Below are positions 17,579-26,100 of a stretch of 64,000 nt of DNA, in pieces. Below the pieces are notes generated by a model. It was not told the origin of the DNA. It did not search any database and saw only the letters and a list, made by a program, of their open reading frames with translations. A program made the translations under genes and the position numbers. Position 1 is the first letter of the stretch, and the number at the start of each line of letters is the position of its first letter. This stretch comes from Bacteroidota bacterium. GTDB lineage: Bacteria > Bacteroidota > Bacteroidia > Chitinophagales > Chitinophagaceae. The stretch is taken from NCBI GenBank assembly GCA_016183765.1, contig JACPEA010000002.1, positions 299,832 to 363,831 of the forward strand, given 5' to 3'.

Positions 17579-19363
17579 ATGAAGAATATCAGGAATTTTT
17601 GCATCATCGCACATATTGACCATGGTAAGAGTACCCTGGCCGACAGGCTGCTGGAGCATACCCAGACCATTACCGAGCGGCAGATGATGAACCAGGTACT
17701 GGACGATATGGACCTGGAACGTGAAAAGGGGATTACCATCAAGAGTCACGCCATACAGATCAACTATCCTTATAAGGGAGAACAATACGTACTGAACCTG
17801 ATCGATACACCCGGACACGTGGACTTCAGCTATGAGGTTAGCCGTGCCCTGGCGGCCTGTGAAGGGGCTTTGCTGCTGGTAGATGCTTCGCAGGGCATAC
17901 AAGCCCAGACCATCAGCAACCTGTACCTGGCCATCGATAATGACCTGGAGATCATCCCGGTGATCAACAAGATCGACATGGATGGCGCCAAGATCCCGGA
18001 AGTGACCGACCAGATCATTGACCTGATCGGTTGTAAACAGGAAGATATCCTGCTGGCCAGCGGTAAATCGGGCATCGGTATCGAAGAGATCCTGCAGGCC
18101 ATTATCGAACGCATACCTGCCCCTGAGGGAGATCCGGAAGCGCCATTGCAGGCGTTGATCTTCGACAGTGTGTTCAATAGCTTCCGTGGTATCATCGTTT
18201 ACTACCGCATCATGAACGGCGTGCTGAAAAAAGGGGATAAGATCCGCTTCGTAGCTTCCGGCCAGGATTATTTTGCGGATGAAGTGGGCGTTCTGAAACT
18301 GAATATGACGCCGAAGGAGGAAGTGCGTGCGGGAGATGTGGGATATATCATCACCGGCATCAAAAATGCCAAGGAAGTGAAAGTGGGTGATACCATTACC
18401 CTGGCCAATAACCCCGGCGAGATGATCCATGGTTTTGAAGAAGTGAAACCCATGGTATTTGCCGGCATCTTCCCGGTGAATACGGATGAGTTTGAGGAGT
18501 TACGCGATTGTATGGACAAACTCCAGCTCAACGATGCTTCGCTCACGTTTGAACTGGAGACCTCGCAGGCCCTCGGTTTCGGCTTCCGTTGCGGGTTCCT
18601 GGGATTGCTGCACATGGAGATCATCCAGGAGCGACTGGAACGCGAGTTCAACCAGACCGTGATCACCACGGTGCCGAACGTAAGTTTCAATGCCTACACC
18701 ACCCGGGGCGAAAAGATCACCGTGAACAACCCGGTAGAGATGCCGGATCCTGTTAAGATCGACCGCATTGAAGAACCATTTATCAAAGCGCAGATCATCA
18801 CGCTGCCTGAATATATCGGTAATATCATGACCCTCTGTTTGGGCAAACGGGGCATACTCATCAACCAGAGTTATCTTACACCGACCCGTGTGGAGCTGAT
18901 CTTCGAAATGCCTTTGACAGAGATCGTATTCGATTTCTATGACAAACTGAAAAGTTCTACCCGCGGATACGCTTCGTTCGATTATAGCCCTGTCGGCTCA
19001 AGGGATGCGGATATTGTGAAGATGGATATTTTGCTGAATGGAGATAAAGTGGATGCTTTAAGCGCCCTGATTCACCGCAGCCGTGCCCAGGATTTTGGCC
19101 GCAAACTTTGTGAAAAACTGAAAGAGCTGTTGCCGAAACAGCAGTTCCAGATCGCCATCCAGGCCGCCATCGGCGCCAAAGTGATCGCCCGTGAGAACAT
19201 CAGCGCCATGCGCAAGGATGTGACAGCGAAATGTTACGGAGGTGATATCAGCCGTAAACGTAAACTGCTCGAGAAACAAAAAGAAGGTAAAAAACGCATG
19301 CGCCAGATCGGTAACGTAGAGATCCCGCAGGAAGCTTTCCTGGCGGTGTTAAAACTGGATTAG
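17579..19363 (+). CDS. lepA: Elongation factor 4 (LepA)
   Basis: 594 residues from the ATG at 17579 ([20 protein letters not shown]); an earlier in-frame ATG at 17528 is not supported by the family. GTPase motifs: G1 [10 protein letters not shown]2 [10 protein letters not shown]3 [13 protein letters not shown]4 NKIDMD. EF-G-like domains II and III follow, then the LepA-specific C-terminal domain ([40 protein letters not shown]). Back-translocating ribosomal GTPase. Convergent with a secreted protein gene; a long inverted repeat lies between the two stop codons. Confidence 0.98.
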   Translation: MKNIRNFCIIAHIDHGKSTLADRLLEHTQTITERQMMNQVLDDMDLEREKGITIKSHAIQINYPYKGEQYVLNLIDTPGHVDFSYEVSRALAACEGALLLVDASQGIQAQTISNLYLAIDNDLEIIPVINKIDMDGAKIPEVTDQIIDLIGCKQEDILLASGKSGIGIEEILQAIIERIPAPEGDPEAPLQALIFDSVFNSFRGIIVYYRIMNGVLKKGDKIRFVASGQDYFADEVGVLKLNMTPKEEVRAGDVGYIITGIKNAKEVKVGDTITLANNPGEMIHGFEEVKPMVFAGIFPVNTDEFEELRDCMDKLQLNDASLTFELETSQALGFGFRCGFLGLLHMEIIQERLEREFNQTVITTVPNVSFNAYTTRGEKITVNNPVEMPDPVKIDRIEEPFIKAQIITLPEYIGNIMTLCLGKRGILINQSYLTPTRVELIFEMPLTEIVFDFYDKLKSSTRGYASFDYSPVGSRDADIVKMDILLNGDKVDALSALIHRSRAQDFGRKLCEKLKELLPKQQFQIAIQAAIGAKVIARENISAMRKDVTAKCYGGDISRKRKLLEKQKEGKKRMRQIGNVEIPQEAFLAVLKLD

Positions 19364-19371
19364 GGCTGTTG

Positions 19372-19469
19372 GTTAAAAAGGTTAAAATGGTTAAAATAGT
19401 TAAAAGGGTTAAAGTAGTTGCAGGAGTTTTTACCACCTCGACCACTTTAACCCTTTTAACTATTTTAAC
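19372..19469. repeat. Nonamer inverted-repeat tract between convergent genes, locus C
   Basis: Five 9-bp units in register, each starting GTTAAA (19372-19416), are followed by three units of reverse-complement type ending TTAAC (19443-19469). Arms 19390-19415 and 19444-19469 are perfectly complementary over 26 bp with a 28-nt loop. The tract begins 9 bp after the lepA stop and ends 5 bp before the stop of the convergent gene. It could act as a two-way terminator. It differs from the other loci in having a 9-bp rather than a 7-bp period. Confidence 0.85.
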
Positions 19470-19474
19470 TCTCT

Positions 19475-20413
19475 CTATCCCTTCCCATTTTTCTTCTTCG
19501 TATCCGGAAAGCTGTTGCCGCCTCTCTCAGCGCCTGGCTGTGGTGGGTTGATATTTGATCTGGGATCGGCTTCTTTTACAACGGGTACGTGCACCCACTT
19601 GCCATTGATCCACCTGAATCCTTCGTAACTGCCCATGGGGATCAGTGTGTATTTGTTTTCAGGTTCGCCGGTTTCGCTGGTGAGATGGGCGAAAGTGATC
19701 ATGCCCAGGTCCTCGTCGTAATTCAAACGGGCATTGGCCTGTTTCTTAAATTCCAGGCAGAAACGATAGGCAGGCTGGGCCGGTTTTAGCGGGTCGTTGG
19801 TATAGGTGAAATACCGGCCGCCGAAGAGGGGACGGTTCTGCTCGTCAAAAGTCAATACTTCCACCCATTTCTTGGTGCTTCGGGCATCGTTCTCATCGTA
19901 ACCAAACAGGGTATAATAGGTTTTGTTATTGTAAGTGTTCTGGATGATGTTATAGTACACGGCACCGATCCACTGCTGGTTGGTGCGAACAGAATCGACC
20001 GGGTTATCGGTAAAAGGGGAATAATCATACAGCGGTATCAATTTCAAAGAACCATCCTTTGTTCGGAACTGGATGGCCCCTTTCTGGCGGTAATAGGAGA
20101 GATCCTTCATTACCTGCCAGGTGAATATGCGGAAACTGCTGTCAGGCGCATAGATATGCGAGATCGTTTTCAGGGAGTCGAAAGGGTAGGAGAACGAGTA
20201 GGGTATCTTTAATGCCTGTACCAGGGCGCGGGTAAAAATGCTATCGGCCGTGGTGCGGTCGCCCACTTCTTCTCCGTTCACGATGTCATTGGCATAATTG
20301 CGCATATTCTCTTCCAGCTGCATCAGTGCCTGGACAGAAGCTGGTATTTTCTGTTGCGCGTTGGCAGATAAGGCGAGACAGAATGATATCAGGGAAACCA
20401 ATACTTGCTTCAT
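19475..20413 (-). CDS. Conserved secreted protein of unknown function
   Basis: 312 residues with a cleavable signal peptide (MKQVLVSLISFCLALSANAQ). No recognised domain. The middle is rich in aromatic beta-strand segments (WIGAVYYNIIQNTYNNKTYY, YFTYTNDPLKPAQPAYRFCL) and a charged, Pro/Gly-rich tail closes the chain. The overall pattern resembles hypothetical periplasmic proteins widespread in Bacteroidota, but a function cannot be given. Lies downstream of the heptose genes on the same strand with a 72-bp gap. Confidence 0.7.
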   Translation of the reverse strand: MKQVLVSLISFCLALSANAQQKIPASVQALMQLEENMRNYANDIVNGEEVGDRTTADSIFTRALVQALKIPYSFSYPFDSLKTISHIYAPDSSFRIFTWQVMKDLSYYRQKGAIQFRTKDGSLKLIPLYDYSPFTDNPVDSVRTNQQWIGAVYYNIIQNTYNNKTYYTLFGYDENDARSTKKWVEVLTFDEQNRPLFGGRYFTYTNDPLKPAQPAYRFCLEFKKQANARLNYDEDLGMITFAHLTSETGEPENKYTLIPMGSYEGFRWINGKWVHVPVVKEADPRSNINPPQPGAERGGNSFPDTKKKNGKG

Positions 20414-20485
20414 ACATCAATATTACATCCTATCTGCGAGTGCCGGTCAACTCCGGCATTCCGGAGAATGAATTTTAAGGTTTTC

Positions 20486-21040
20486 TTAGCCCTGAACTGC
20501 TTTGGCAAAAGCCAGCAGGTCATCAAAACGCAAATCGATCCTCGGATCTGGGAACGGCGTTTCGGGATGGGTGGAAGCAATAAAAACCGTGTGCATGCCT
20601 GCATTGCGGCCGAATTCCATATCGCTGGTACGGTTACCGGCAATAAGGCTCCGGGTAAGATCCATTTCCGGAAAATCGGCTTTGGCCTGAAAAGCCATGC
20701 CCGGATTGGGTTTTCGGTTGATGGAATCATTATCGAGGTCGGAACAGAAGTATATCCTATCAATACGTCCGCCATTTTGCTTGACCGCTGCGAGCATATT
20801 CGTATGGATCCGCTGGAGGTCTTCCAGGGTCATCAGACCTCTGCCAACCCCTTTCTGGTTGGTAACGATCAGGATACGTGTAAACTTTTTTGCAAGAATG
20901 GCCAGCGCTTCCAGCGTGCTATCGTAAAAACGGAATTCTTCCCAGTTACGGATATAGTCATTGTCCTTGTCGTGATTGATCACGCCATCCCGGTCAAGGA
21001 ATAGGGTCCAGTCTTGGTTGATCTTTGTCAGGTCCAGCAT
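20486..21040 (-). CDS. gmhB: D-glycero-D-manno-heptose 1,7-bisphosphate 7-phosphatase
   Basis: 184 residues from the ATG at 21040 (MLDLTKINQDWTLFLDRDGV); upstream in-frame extension to 21097 overlaps the next gene. HAD superfamily IIIA: motif I FLDRDGVINHD (both catalytic Asp), motif II ILIVTNQKGVGRG, motif III with KPNPGM, then LIAGNRTSDMEFG. The Cys-rich zinc loop of the enterobacterial enzyme is not obvious. Removes the 7-phosphate from heptose bisphosphate. One base separates it from hddC, and the four heptose genes form one operon. Confidence 0.88.
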   Translation of the reverse strand: MLDLTKINQDWTLFLDRDGVINHDKDNDYIRNWEEFRFYDSTLEALAILAKKFTRILIVTNQKGVGRGLMTLEDLQRIHTNMLAAVKQNGGRIDRIYFCSDLDNDSINRKPNPGMAFQAKADFPEMDLTRSLIAGNRTSDMEFGRNAGMHTVFIASTHPETPFPDPRIDLRFDDLLAFAKAVQG

Positions 21041-21041
21041 C

Positions 21042-21740
21042 TTAATACAGTAATTCGGTTTGTGCCCGTTGGTAATCTTCGGGTATGCCAATATCAATAA
21101 AATATCCTTCCTGTTCTATGCCATAGATGTTGCCATCTGTATAGAACCGTTGCAGGAAATCTGTTTCAAAGGAAAATTTCTGCGGCAGCTGTTTGCTTAC
21201 TAAACAGGGCTTGTTGATCAGGTATACGCCGCCATTGATCAGTCCTTTCTCAAAGAATTGTTTTTCCCTGAAACGGGCAATACTTCCGTTATCGGCCAGT
21301 TCCACCGAGCCATACCTGCTTACGTTCTGCATAGCTTTCAGCGCCAGTGTACAACAGCTTTTATGGGCAAAATGAAAAGCTGCCTGTGCGGGAATATTTG
21401 TCTGAAAGAGGCTATCGCCATTCACCACCACAAGATCATCCTGTTTTGCTTGCTGCGCTGCGTATTGTATGGCGCCTCCTGTTCCCAGCGGTTCTTCTTC
21501 CACCACAATATCGTAAGAGCCTGCCGGCAGTTCTTCGGAAAGGAAACCAAGAAAGGCTTCGGACTTATAACCTAATGAAAAAATAAAATGGGTGATACCC
21601 TGTTGCATCAGGTGACGGATTACATAGGCCACAAAGGGTTTGCCATTTACCGGCGCCATACATTTGGGCAATCCCGGAACGGCTTCCCGTAAACGGGTGC
21701 CTAAACCGCCTGCCAGTACAATTGCTTCGGTCACCTGCAT
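21042..21740 (-). CDS. hddC: D-glycero-alpha-D-manno-heptose 1-phosphate guanylyltransferase-type nucleotidyltransferase
   Basis: 232 residues. NTP-transferase fold with the nucleotide loop AIVLAGGLGTRLREAVPGLP (residues 6-25) and a metal-binding Asp in VVNGDSLFQTN; EEEPLGTGGAIQYAAQQ is typical of sugar-1-phosphate nucleotidyltransferases. Its place between gmhB and gmhA with an adjacent GHMP kinase points to HddC, which makes GDP-D-glycero-alpha-D-manno-heptose. Sequence alone does not separate GTP from other NTP use. Its start codon overlaps the gmhA stop (TGATG). Confidence 0.82.
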   Translation of the reverse strand: MQVTEAIVLAGGLGTRLREAVPGLPKCMAPVNGKPFVAYVIRHLMQQGITHFIFSLGYKSEAFLGFLSEELPAGSYDIVVEEEPLGTGGAIQYAAQQAKQDDLVVVNGDSLFQTNIPAQAAFHFAHKSCCTLALKAMQNVSRYGSVELADNGSIARFREKQFFEKGLINGGVYLINKPCLVSKQLPQKFSFETDFLQRFYTDGNIYGIEQEGYFIDIGIPEDYQRAQTELLY

Positions 21741-22315
21741 CAGCCGAATATTTTAGCTTCTACCAGTTCGCAGATGATATGGCCTACCATGATATGGCTT
21801 TCCTGTATCCTGGGCGTATCGGAAGAGGGAACATTCAGCAGATAATCGCCGGCATCCTTCATCTTGCCGCCACTCGCACCGGTGAAACCGATAGTGATCA
21901 CTTTTTTGGCTTTGGCCGCCTCAAAAGCATTCAGGATGTTTTTGGAATTGCCGGAAGTGCTTAACCCAATCAGTACATCACCTTCTTCGCAGATACCTTC
22001 TACCAGGCGTGAGTAGATCACATCGTAACTGTAATCATTGGCCACGGCCGTCAGGTAAGATGAGTTGCAATGCAGCGCTTCGGAAGGCAATGCTTTCCGG
22101 TCTTTGTAGAACCTGCCCGAAAATTCGGCAGCCAGGTGTTGTGCATCTGCCGCACTGCCCCCGTTACCGCAGAACAGTACTTTTTTCCCGTTCTGAAAAG
22201 CGTTGGTCACCACTTCAATTACCTGCTCAATGGTCTGCAGAAAAGCGGTATCTGCCAGTATCTGTTGTTTTACATCGATCGATGCACTGATGATGGTTGC
22301 TATCTTCGGGTTCAT
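21740..22315 (-). CDS. gmhA: Sedoheptulose-7-phosphate isomerase (SIS domain)
   Basis: 191 residues, normal GmhA length. SIS fold with FCGNGGSAADAQHLAAEFSG (residues 48-67), GLSTSGNSKNILNAFEAAKA and a C-terminal HIMVGHIICELVE that carries the zinc-binding His pair. Converts sedoheptulose 7-phosphate to D-glycero-D-manno-heptose 7-phosphate, the first step of the pathway encoded here. Located between the kinase gene (22 bp gap) and hddC (overlap). Confidence 0.93.
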   Translation of the reverse strand: MNPKIATIISASIDVKQQILADTAFLQTIEQVIEVVTNAFQNGKKVLFCGNGGSAADAQHLAAEFSGRFYKDRKALPSEALHCNSSYLTAVANDYSYDVIYSRLVEGICEEGDVLIGLSTSGNSKNILNAFEAAKAKKVITIGFTGASGGKMKDAGDYLLNVPSSDTPRIQESHIMVGHIICELVEAKIFG

Positions 22316-22337
22316 GCGTAGTTGTTTCGCCGGACCA

Positions 22338-23363
22338 TCACTGTGCGGTCCAGCTGGTTAAACCATGTTGTGTGAATTGATAAGGATTGATCTTCCCTCC
22401 AAAGGTATTCAATGTCTCAATAACCTTGTACCTGGTATTCCCGGGGCAATAAAAGATCATAAATCCGCCACCACCGGCACCACTGATCTTACCTCCTGTA
22501 GCACCAGCCTGTATGGCGGCTTCATAAATGGCATCAATGGAACTGTTGGAGATATTGGCAGCCATATTCTTCTTCTGCCTGAAGCCATAATCCAGTATCT
22601 CGCCAATGGCTCCCAGTTTGCCTACCAACAGGGCTTCCTTCATCATTCTTGCCTGCTCTTTTAACTGGTGCATGGCTTCAATACTTTTGGTATTGTTCTC
22701 CTTCACGTTCCGTTGTTGTTCGGTGATGATCGAGGCCGATTCACGCGTGGTGGCAGTAAAGTATAATACCAGGTTGTTCTCCAGTTCATTCAGGTATTCC
22801 TGTTTGATGCGGAGCGGGTTCACGATCACTTTATCATTGCCATAGAACTCCATGAAATTGAAACCACCGAATGTGGCCGCATACTGGTCCTGCCTTCCAC
22901 CGGCCAGTTGCAGGTCGCTGCGTTCGATCTCATAGGCATAATGTGCCATATCGTATTCTCCCAAGGGCAGTTTCAGCATCTCTGCAAAAGCCCCGATAAT
23001 GGCCACCACCAGGGTAGAGGAAGTGCCCAGTCCACTGCCGGCAGGTGCATCTACAAAAGTGGACAGCCGTAAACCCGGCAGGGTAAACGGGTGGTCTTGC
23101 TGGATGCGGTTGTACACACCTTTTAACAGGTCTAACTCTCCTGTGATCGGTAATTGGTTTGCCCAGTCGAAGCTTTGTTGCTGTTGTTTGTCCACCGAGA
23201 ACAGATGGATCTTTCCATCCGTGGTCGGTTCTAGGGTAGCATGGGCGTGGAGCGACAGGGTTGCGTTCAGGATGGCGCCGCCGAATTGGTCGCAGTAAGG
23301 ACTTACATCCGTGCCGCCACCAGCCAGTCCGATGCGTAAGGGAGCTTTGCTGCGGTAGATCAT
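22338..23363 (-). CDS. hddA: D-glycero-alpha-D-manno-heptose 7-phosphate kinase (GHMP family)
   Basis: 341 residues from the ATG at 23363 (MIYRSKAPLRIGLAGGGTDV). The frame is open farther up but would overlap the glycosyltransferase gene. GHMP motifs: APLRIGLAGGGTDVSPYCDQ (motif 1), PAGSGLGTSSTLVVA (motif 2, ATP loop), KISGAGGGGFMIFYCPG (motif 3). The GGGTD start is characteristic of HddA and fucokinase-like heptose kinases. With GmhA, GmhB and HddC it completes the GDP-heptose route, which supplies heptose for surface glycans or S-layer-like glycoproteins. Confidence 0.88.
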   Translation of the reverse strand: MIYRSKAPLRIGLAGGGTDVSPYCDQFGGAILNATLSLHAHATLEPTTDGKIHLFSVDKQQQQSFDWANQLPITGELDLLKGVYNRIQQDHPFTLPGLRLSTFVDAPAGSGLGTSSTLVVAIIGAFAEMLKLPLGEYDMAHYAYEIERSDLQLAGGRQDQYAATFGGFNFMEFYGNDKVIVNPLRIKQEYLNELENNLVLYFTATTRESASIITEQQRNVKENNTKSIEAMHQLKEQARMMKEALLVGKLGAIGEILDYGFRQKKNMAANISNSSIDAIYEAAIQAGATGGKISGAGGGGFMIFYCPGNTRYKVIETLNTFGGKINPYQFTQHGLTSWTAQ

Positions 23364-23391
23364 TACTTGCCAGGTTAAAGGCCGGAACCTG

Positions 23392-24525
23392 TTATGCTGA
23401 TGGTTGGGCCATTTCTTCAATGGCTGCGGCCAGCAGGTTCCAGCTGTACTTTTTCTTTTCTTCGCGAAGATGGGGCAAAAAATAATCTTCACCTAATTCA
23501 TAGAGTCGCAGGATGCCGTTGGCAATGGATCCGGGATCTGGCTCTGTAACAATGCCCACTTTCCCATCCGGAACCAGGTCGGGCAGACCGCCTACATTGG
23601 TCACCAGCATGGGTTTTTCAAAATGATAAGCCAGCGGGGTCACGCCGCTCTGGGTGGCATTGCGGTAAGGTTGTATCACAAAATCGGCAGCGCTGAGGTA
23701 ATAGCGTACTTCACTGTCGGCAATGAAATCAGTCCGGAGGATCAGTTGATCAGCTATCCCCAGTTTCTCGATCAGGGCATCATATTCTTCCCGTTTCTCA
23801 TAGAACTCACCTGCCACCAGTAAACGGATGCCTGCCTGTTGGATCCTCGCATCCTGCATGGCTTCGAAAAGCAGGTCCAGACCCTTGTATTTCCGGATAA
23901 AACCAAAGAACAGGATGATCTTTTCTCCTGCAGGCAGCGATAAATGCTCGCGGGCCTGGTTCTTGGCAACGGATCCTCCAAAATTATCATACAGTGGGTG
24001 TACCACCTGTTTGGCAGCTTTGTCCGTAAACAGCGCCAGGTCCTTCTTCACTTTCTCACTCATGGTGATAAAAGCGTGGATCGGCTGAACAAAATACTGG
24101 GTAAAGGCTTTGTCGCCCGGACGGTGTTCATGCGGGATCACATTATCGGCGATGCAGATCACTTTGGTGAAGCCGTTCTTACGAACTTTTCGCAGGATGG
24201 TGCCCAGGCAGGGTCCCATCAGCGGAAGCCAGTAACGTACGATCACCAGGTCGGGTCTCAGCTTCTTCAGCTCATTACCCACTTTCAGCCAGTTCAGCGG
24301 GTTGACGGAGTTGATGCAGACCTTGATCTTCAGGTCTGCCGGTGCAGGTTCTGTAGAATATTGCGTGGTTCCCGGGAACAGGAAATCGGGATATTGTAAG
24401 GAGAAGGTATAGATGGCAGCATCATACCCCTGTGCCATGAATTCGCGGGCAAGCCTCTCATCAAACGAGGCAAGACCGCCACGCAGTGGCCAGGCAGGTC
24501 CGATGATGATGACTTTTTTCGACAC
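23392..24525 (-). CDS. Glycosyltransferase, GT4 type
   Basis: 377 residues when started at the GTG at 24525 (VSKKVIIIGPAWPLRGGLAS). A TTG at 24546 lies inside a heptamer repeat and is less likely. GT-B fold with a glycine-rich donor loop near the N-terminus (PAWPLRGGLASFDERLAREF), a central IILFFGFIRKYKGLDLLFEA and the C-terminal EX7E-like region SGVTPLAYHFEKPMLVTNVGG. Transfers a sugar from an activated donor, probably in glycan or glycolipid assembly together with the neighbouring heptose and GT2 genes. The acceptor is unknown. Confidence 0.85.
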   Translation of the reverse strand: MSKKVIIIGPAWPLRGGLASFDERLAREFMAQGYDAAIYTFSLQYPDFLFPGTTQYSTEPAPADLKIKVCINSVNPLNWLKVGNELKKLRPDLVIVRYWLPLMGPCLGTILRKVRKNGFTKVICIADNVIPHEHRPGDKAFTQYFVQPIHAFITMSEKVKKDLALFTDKAAKQVVHPLYDNFGGSVAKNQAREHLSLPAGEKIILFFGFIRKYKGLDLLFEAMQDARIQQAGIRLLVAGEFYEKREEYDALIEKLGIADQLILRTDFIADSEVRYYLSAADFVIQPYRNATQSGVTPLAYHFEKPMLVTNVGGLPDLVPDGKVGIVTEPDPGSIANGILRLYELGEDYFLPHLREEKKKYSWNLLAAAIEEMAQPSA

Positions 24526-24533
24526 GATGTAAA

Positions 24534-24605
24534 AGTTAAAATTCAAAAGTCAAAATTCAAAAGGGTAGGATACTTGTTTTAGTTTTTAGTTTTTACTTTT
24601 GAATT
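24534..24605. repeat. Heptamer inverted-repeat tract, locus D
   Basis: Four heptamers of consensus ARTYAAA/ATTCAAA (24534-24561) face four of TTTASTT/TTGAATT type (24578-24605) across 16 bp, so the whole tract can fold into one long imperfect hairpin. The right tract overlaps the last bases of the stop codon of the GT2 gene. The left tract lies just upstream of the GT4 start. It shares a 22-bp stretch with locus A. Confidence 0.8.
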
Positions 24606-25548
24606 ATTCCAATCCTAATTTGGTTTCGATCAGGTAACTGTTTCTTTCCGGGGCATTACGGGCGATCAGTTCGGCAACGAATCCTGTGAGGAACAGTTGC
24701 ATACCGATGATCATGGTGGTAAGGGCTATGTAGAAAGAAGGGCGGTTGGTAAGACTGAAATCCTCCGTCATGAATTTAGCCGCGATCAGGTAAATGCTTG
24801 AGCCCAGACCGATCAGGAAGAACAGGGTACCCAGCAATCCGAAGAACTGCATGGGTCTTTTCCCGAATTTACCCAGGAACATGATGGTGGCCAGGTCGAG
24901 AAATCCATTTACAAAACGCTGCCAGCCGAATTTGGTGACGCCGTATTTGCGCGGACGGTGCTCCACCACTTTTTCGCCGATCTTACGGAAACCGCTCCAT
25001 TTGGCCAGTATCGGTATGTAACGGTGCATCTCACCATATACTTCGATACTCTTGATCACTTTGCGTTTGTAGGATTTGAGTCCGCAATTGAAATCATGCA
25101 GTTGAATACCCGAATTGAAACGGGCCGCTGCATTGAACAGTTTGGAAGGCAGGTTCTTGGTCAGGGTATTGTCGTAACGTTTCTTTTTCCAGCCGCTGAC
25201 CATATCATATCCATCCTCCATGATCATCCTGCGTAACTCGGGTATCTCATCGGGAGAGTCCTGCATGTCTGCATCCATCGTGATCACCACATCGCCATGG
25301 GCGACTTTGAAACCTTCGTTCAAAGCGGCTGATTTACCATAATTACGCTGGAATTTGATACCCTTGAAATTCGGATTCTCATGGGCTTTCTTCTCAATAA
25401 AGGCCCAGCTGTCGTCCGTACTGCCATCATCTACCAGGATCACTTCATAGGACAGCTGGTTGCTGGTGACAACCGATTCTATCCAGCTGCATAATTCCGG
25501 CAGGGACTCGTCCTCGTTGATCAGGGGTATAACGATTGATACATCCAT
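24604..25548 (-). CDS. Glycosyltransferase family 2, undecaprenyl-phosphate sugar transferase type
   Basis: 314 residues. A GT2 domain in the first 230 residues (VSIVIPLINEDESLPELCSW; VILVDDGSTDDSW; DXD at ITMDADMQDSPDEIPELRRM; RNYGKSAALNEGF). Two membrane helices follow near the C-terminus (FFGLLGTLFFLIGLGSSIYL, IALTTMIIGMQLFLTGFVAE), the layout of ArnC/DPM-like enzymes that load a sugar onto undecaprenyl phosphate. Works at the inner membrane. Same strand as the GT4 and heptose genes. Confidence 0.9.
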   Translation of the reverse strand: MDVSIVIPLINEDESLPELCSWIESVVTSNQLSYEVILVDDGSTDDSWAFIEKKAHENPNFKGIKFQRNYGKSAALNEGFKVAHGDVVITMDADMQDSPDEIPELRRMIMEDGYDMVSGWKKKRYDNTLTKNLPSKLFNAAARFNSGIQLHDFNCGLKSYKRKVIKSIEVYGEMHRYIPILAKWSGFRKIGEKVVEHRPRKYGVTKFGWQRFVNGFLDLATIMFLGKFGKRPMQFFGLLGTLFFLIGLGSSIYLIAAKFMTEDFSLTNRPSFYIALTTMIIGMQLFLTGFVAELIARNAPERNSYLIETKLGLE

Positions 25549-25557
25549 AATACTAAG

Positions 25558-26094
25558 TTAGTCGACAAATTTTTCTTCCTTGCGGATCACCAGCGAGATC
25601 AGCAGGCTTTTGATGAAATCCCAGATCAGGAACAAACCTGTACCCAGCAGGATTTTACTTATGCCGGTGCCTTTGGCTCCTTCTTCCATACCCGACTTCA
25701 TGGCTTTTTCGATATCATCTTCTGATGCACCGAATTTCTCCATCATTGCGCGGGTTTTTTCCAGGCCTACCTGTACCGATTTTTGTGTCAGTTCTTTGTC
25801 GATCAGGTTATAAAGCACATAAGTAGCAATAGCCGTGATGACCGCTACCACCACATAACTCAGAAAAGTGAATTTCAACGCCTGAGAAAAAGGGAGGAGT
25901 CCATCATTCTGTTTCCTGATGTGTAATCCTGCAAAGATGAGGATGGCAATCATGAAGGGAACAAAGTTGCCCCAGAACTGGAATGACACAAAAGTGTTTA
26001 ATCCAACGGCCCAGGACCCGTACATGAGCAATACGGCGATCAGGCCATTAATGCTTCCCCATTTGAGGCCTTCGTTGACAATATTGACTTTCAT
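25558..26094 (-). CDS. DUF4199 membrane protein
   Basis: 178 residues. Four membrane helices are visible (about residues 12-32, 40-60, 72-96, 147-170), with a charged amphipathic segment between the third and fourth (EKTRAMMEKFGASEDDIEKA). This pattern and the N-terminal NEGLKWGSINGLIAVLLMYG fit the DUF4199 family of Bacteroidota. No function is known; its regular position next to a DPM-like GT2 gene suggests a role in the same membrane process (inference). 9 bp from the GT2 gene, 6 bp from the pyrC-like gene. Confidence 0.82.
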   Translation of the reverse strand: MKVNIVNEGLKWGSINGLIAVLLMYGSWAVGLNTFVSFQFWGNFVPFMIAILIFAGLHIRKQNDGLLPFSQALKFTFLSYVVVAVITAIATYVLYNLIDKELTQKSVQVGLEKTRAMMEKFGASEDDIEKAMKSGMEEGAKGTGISKILLGTGLFLIWDFIKSLLISLVIRKEEKFVD

Positions 26095-26100
26095 ATGGTA

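Noticed and set aside
17390-18430. 346-codon minus-strand reading frame
   Set aside because: It lies antisense to lepA, whose family motifs are complete; the translation is His/Asp/Gln-rich without any domain, typical of a shadow frame.
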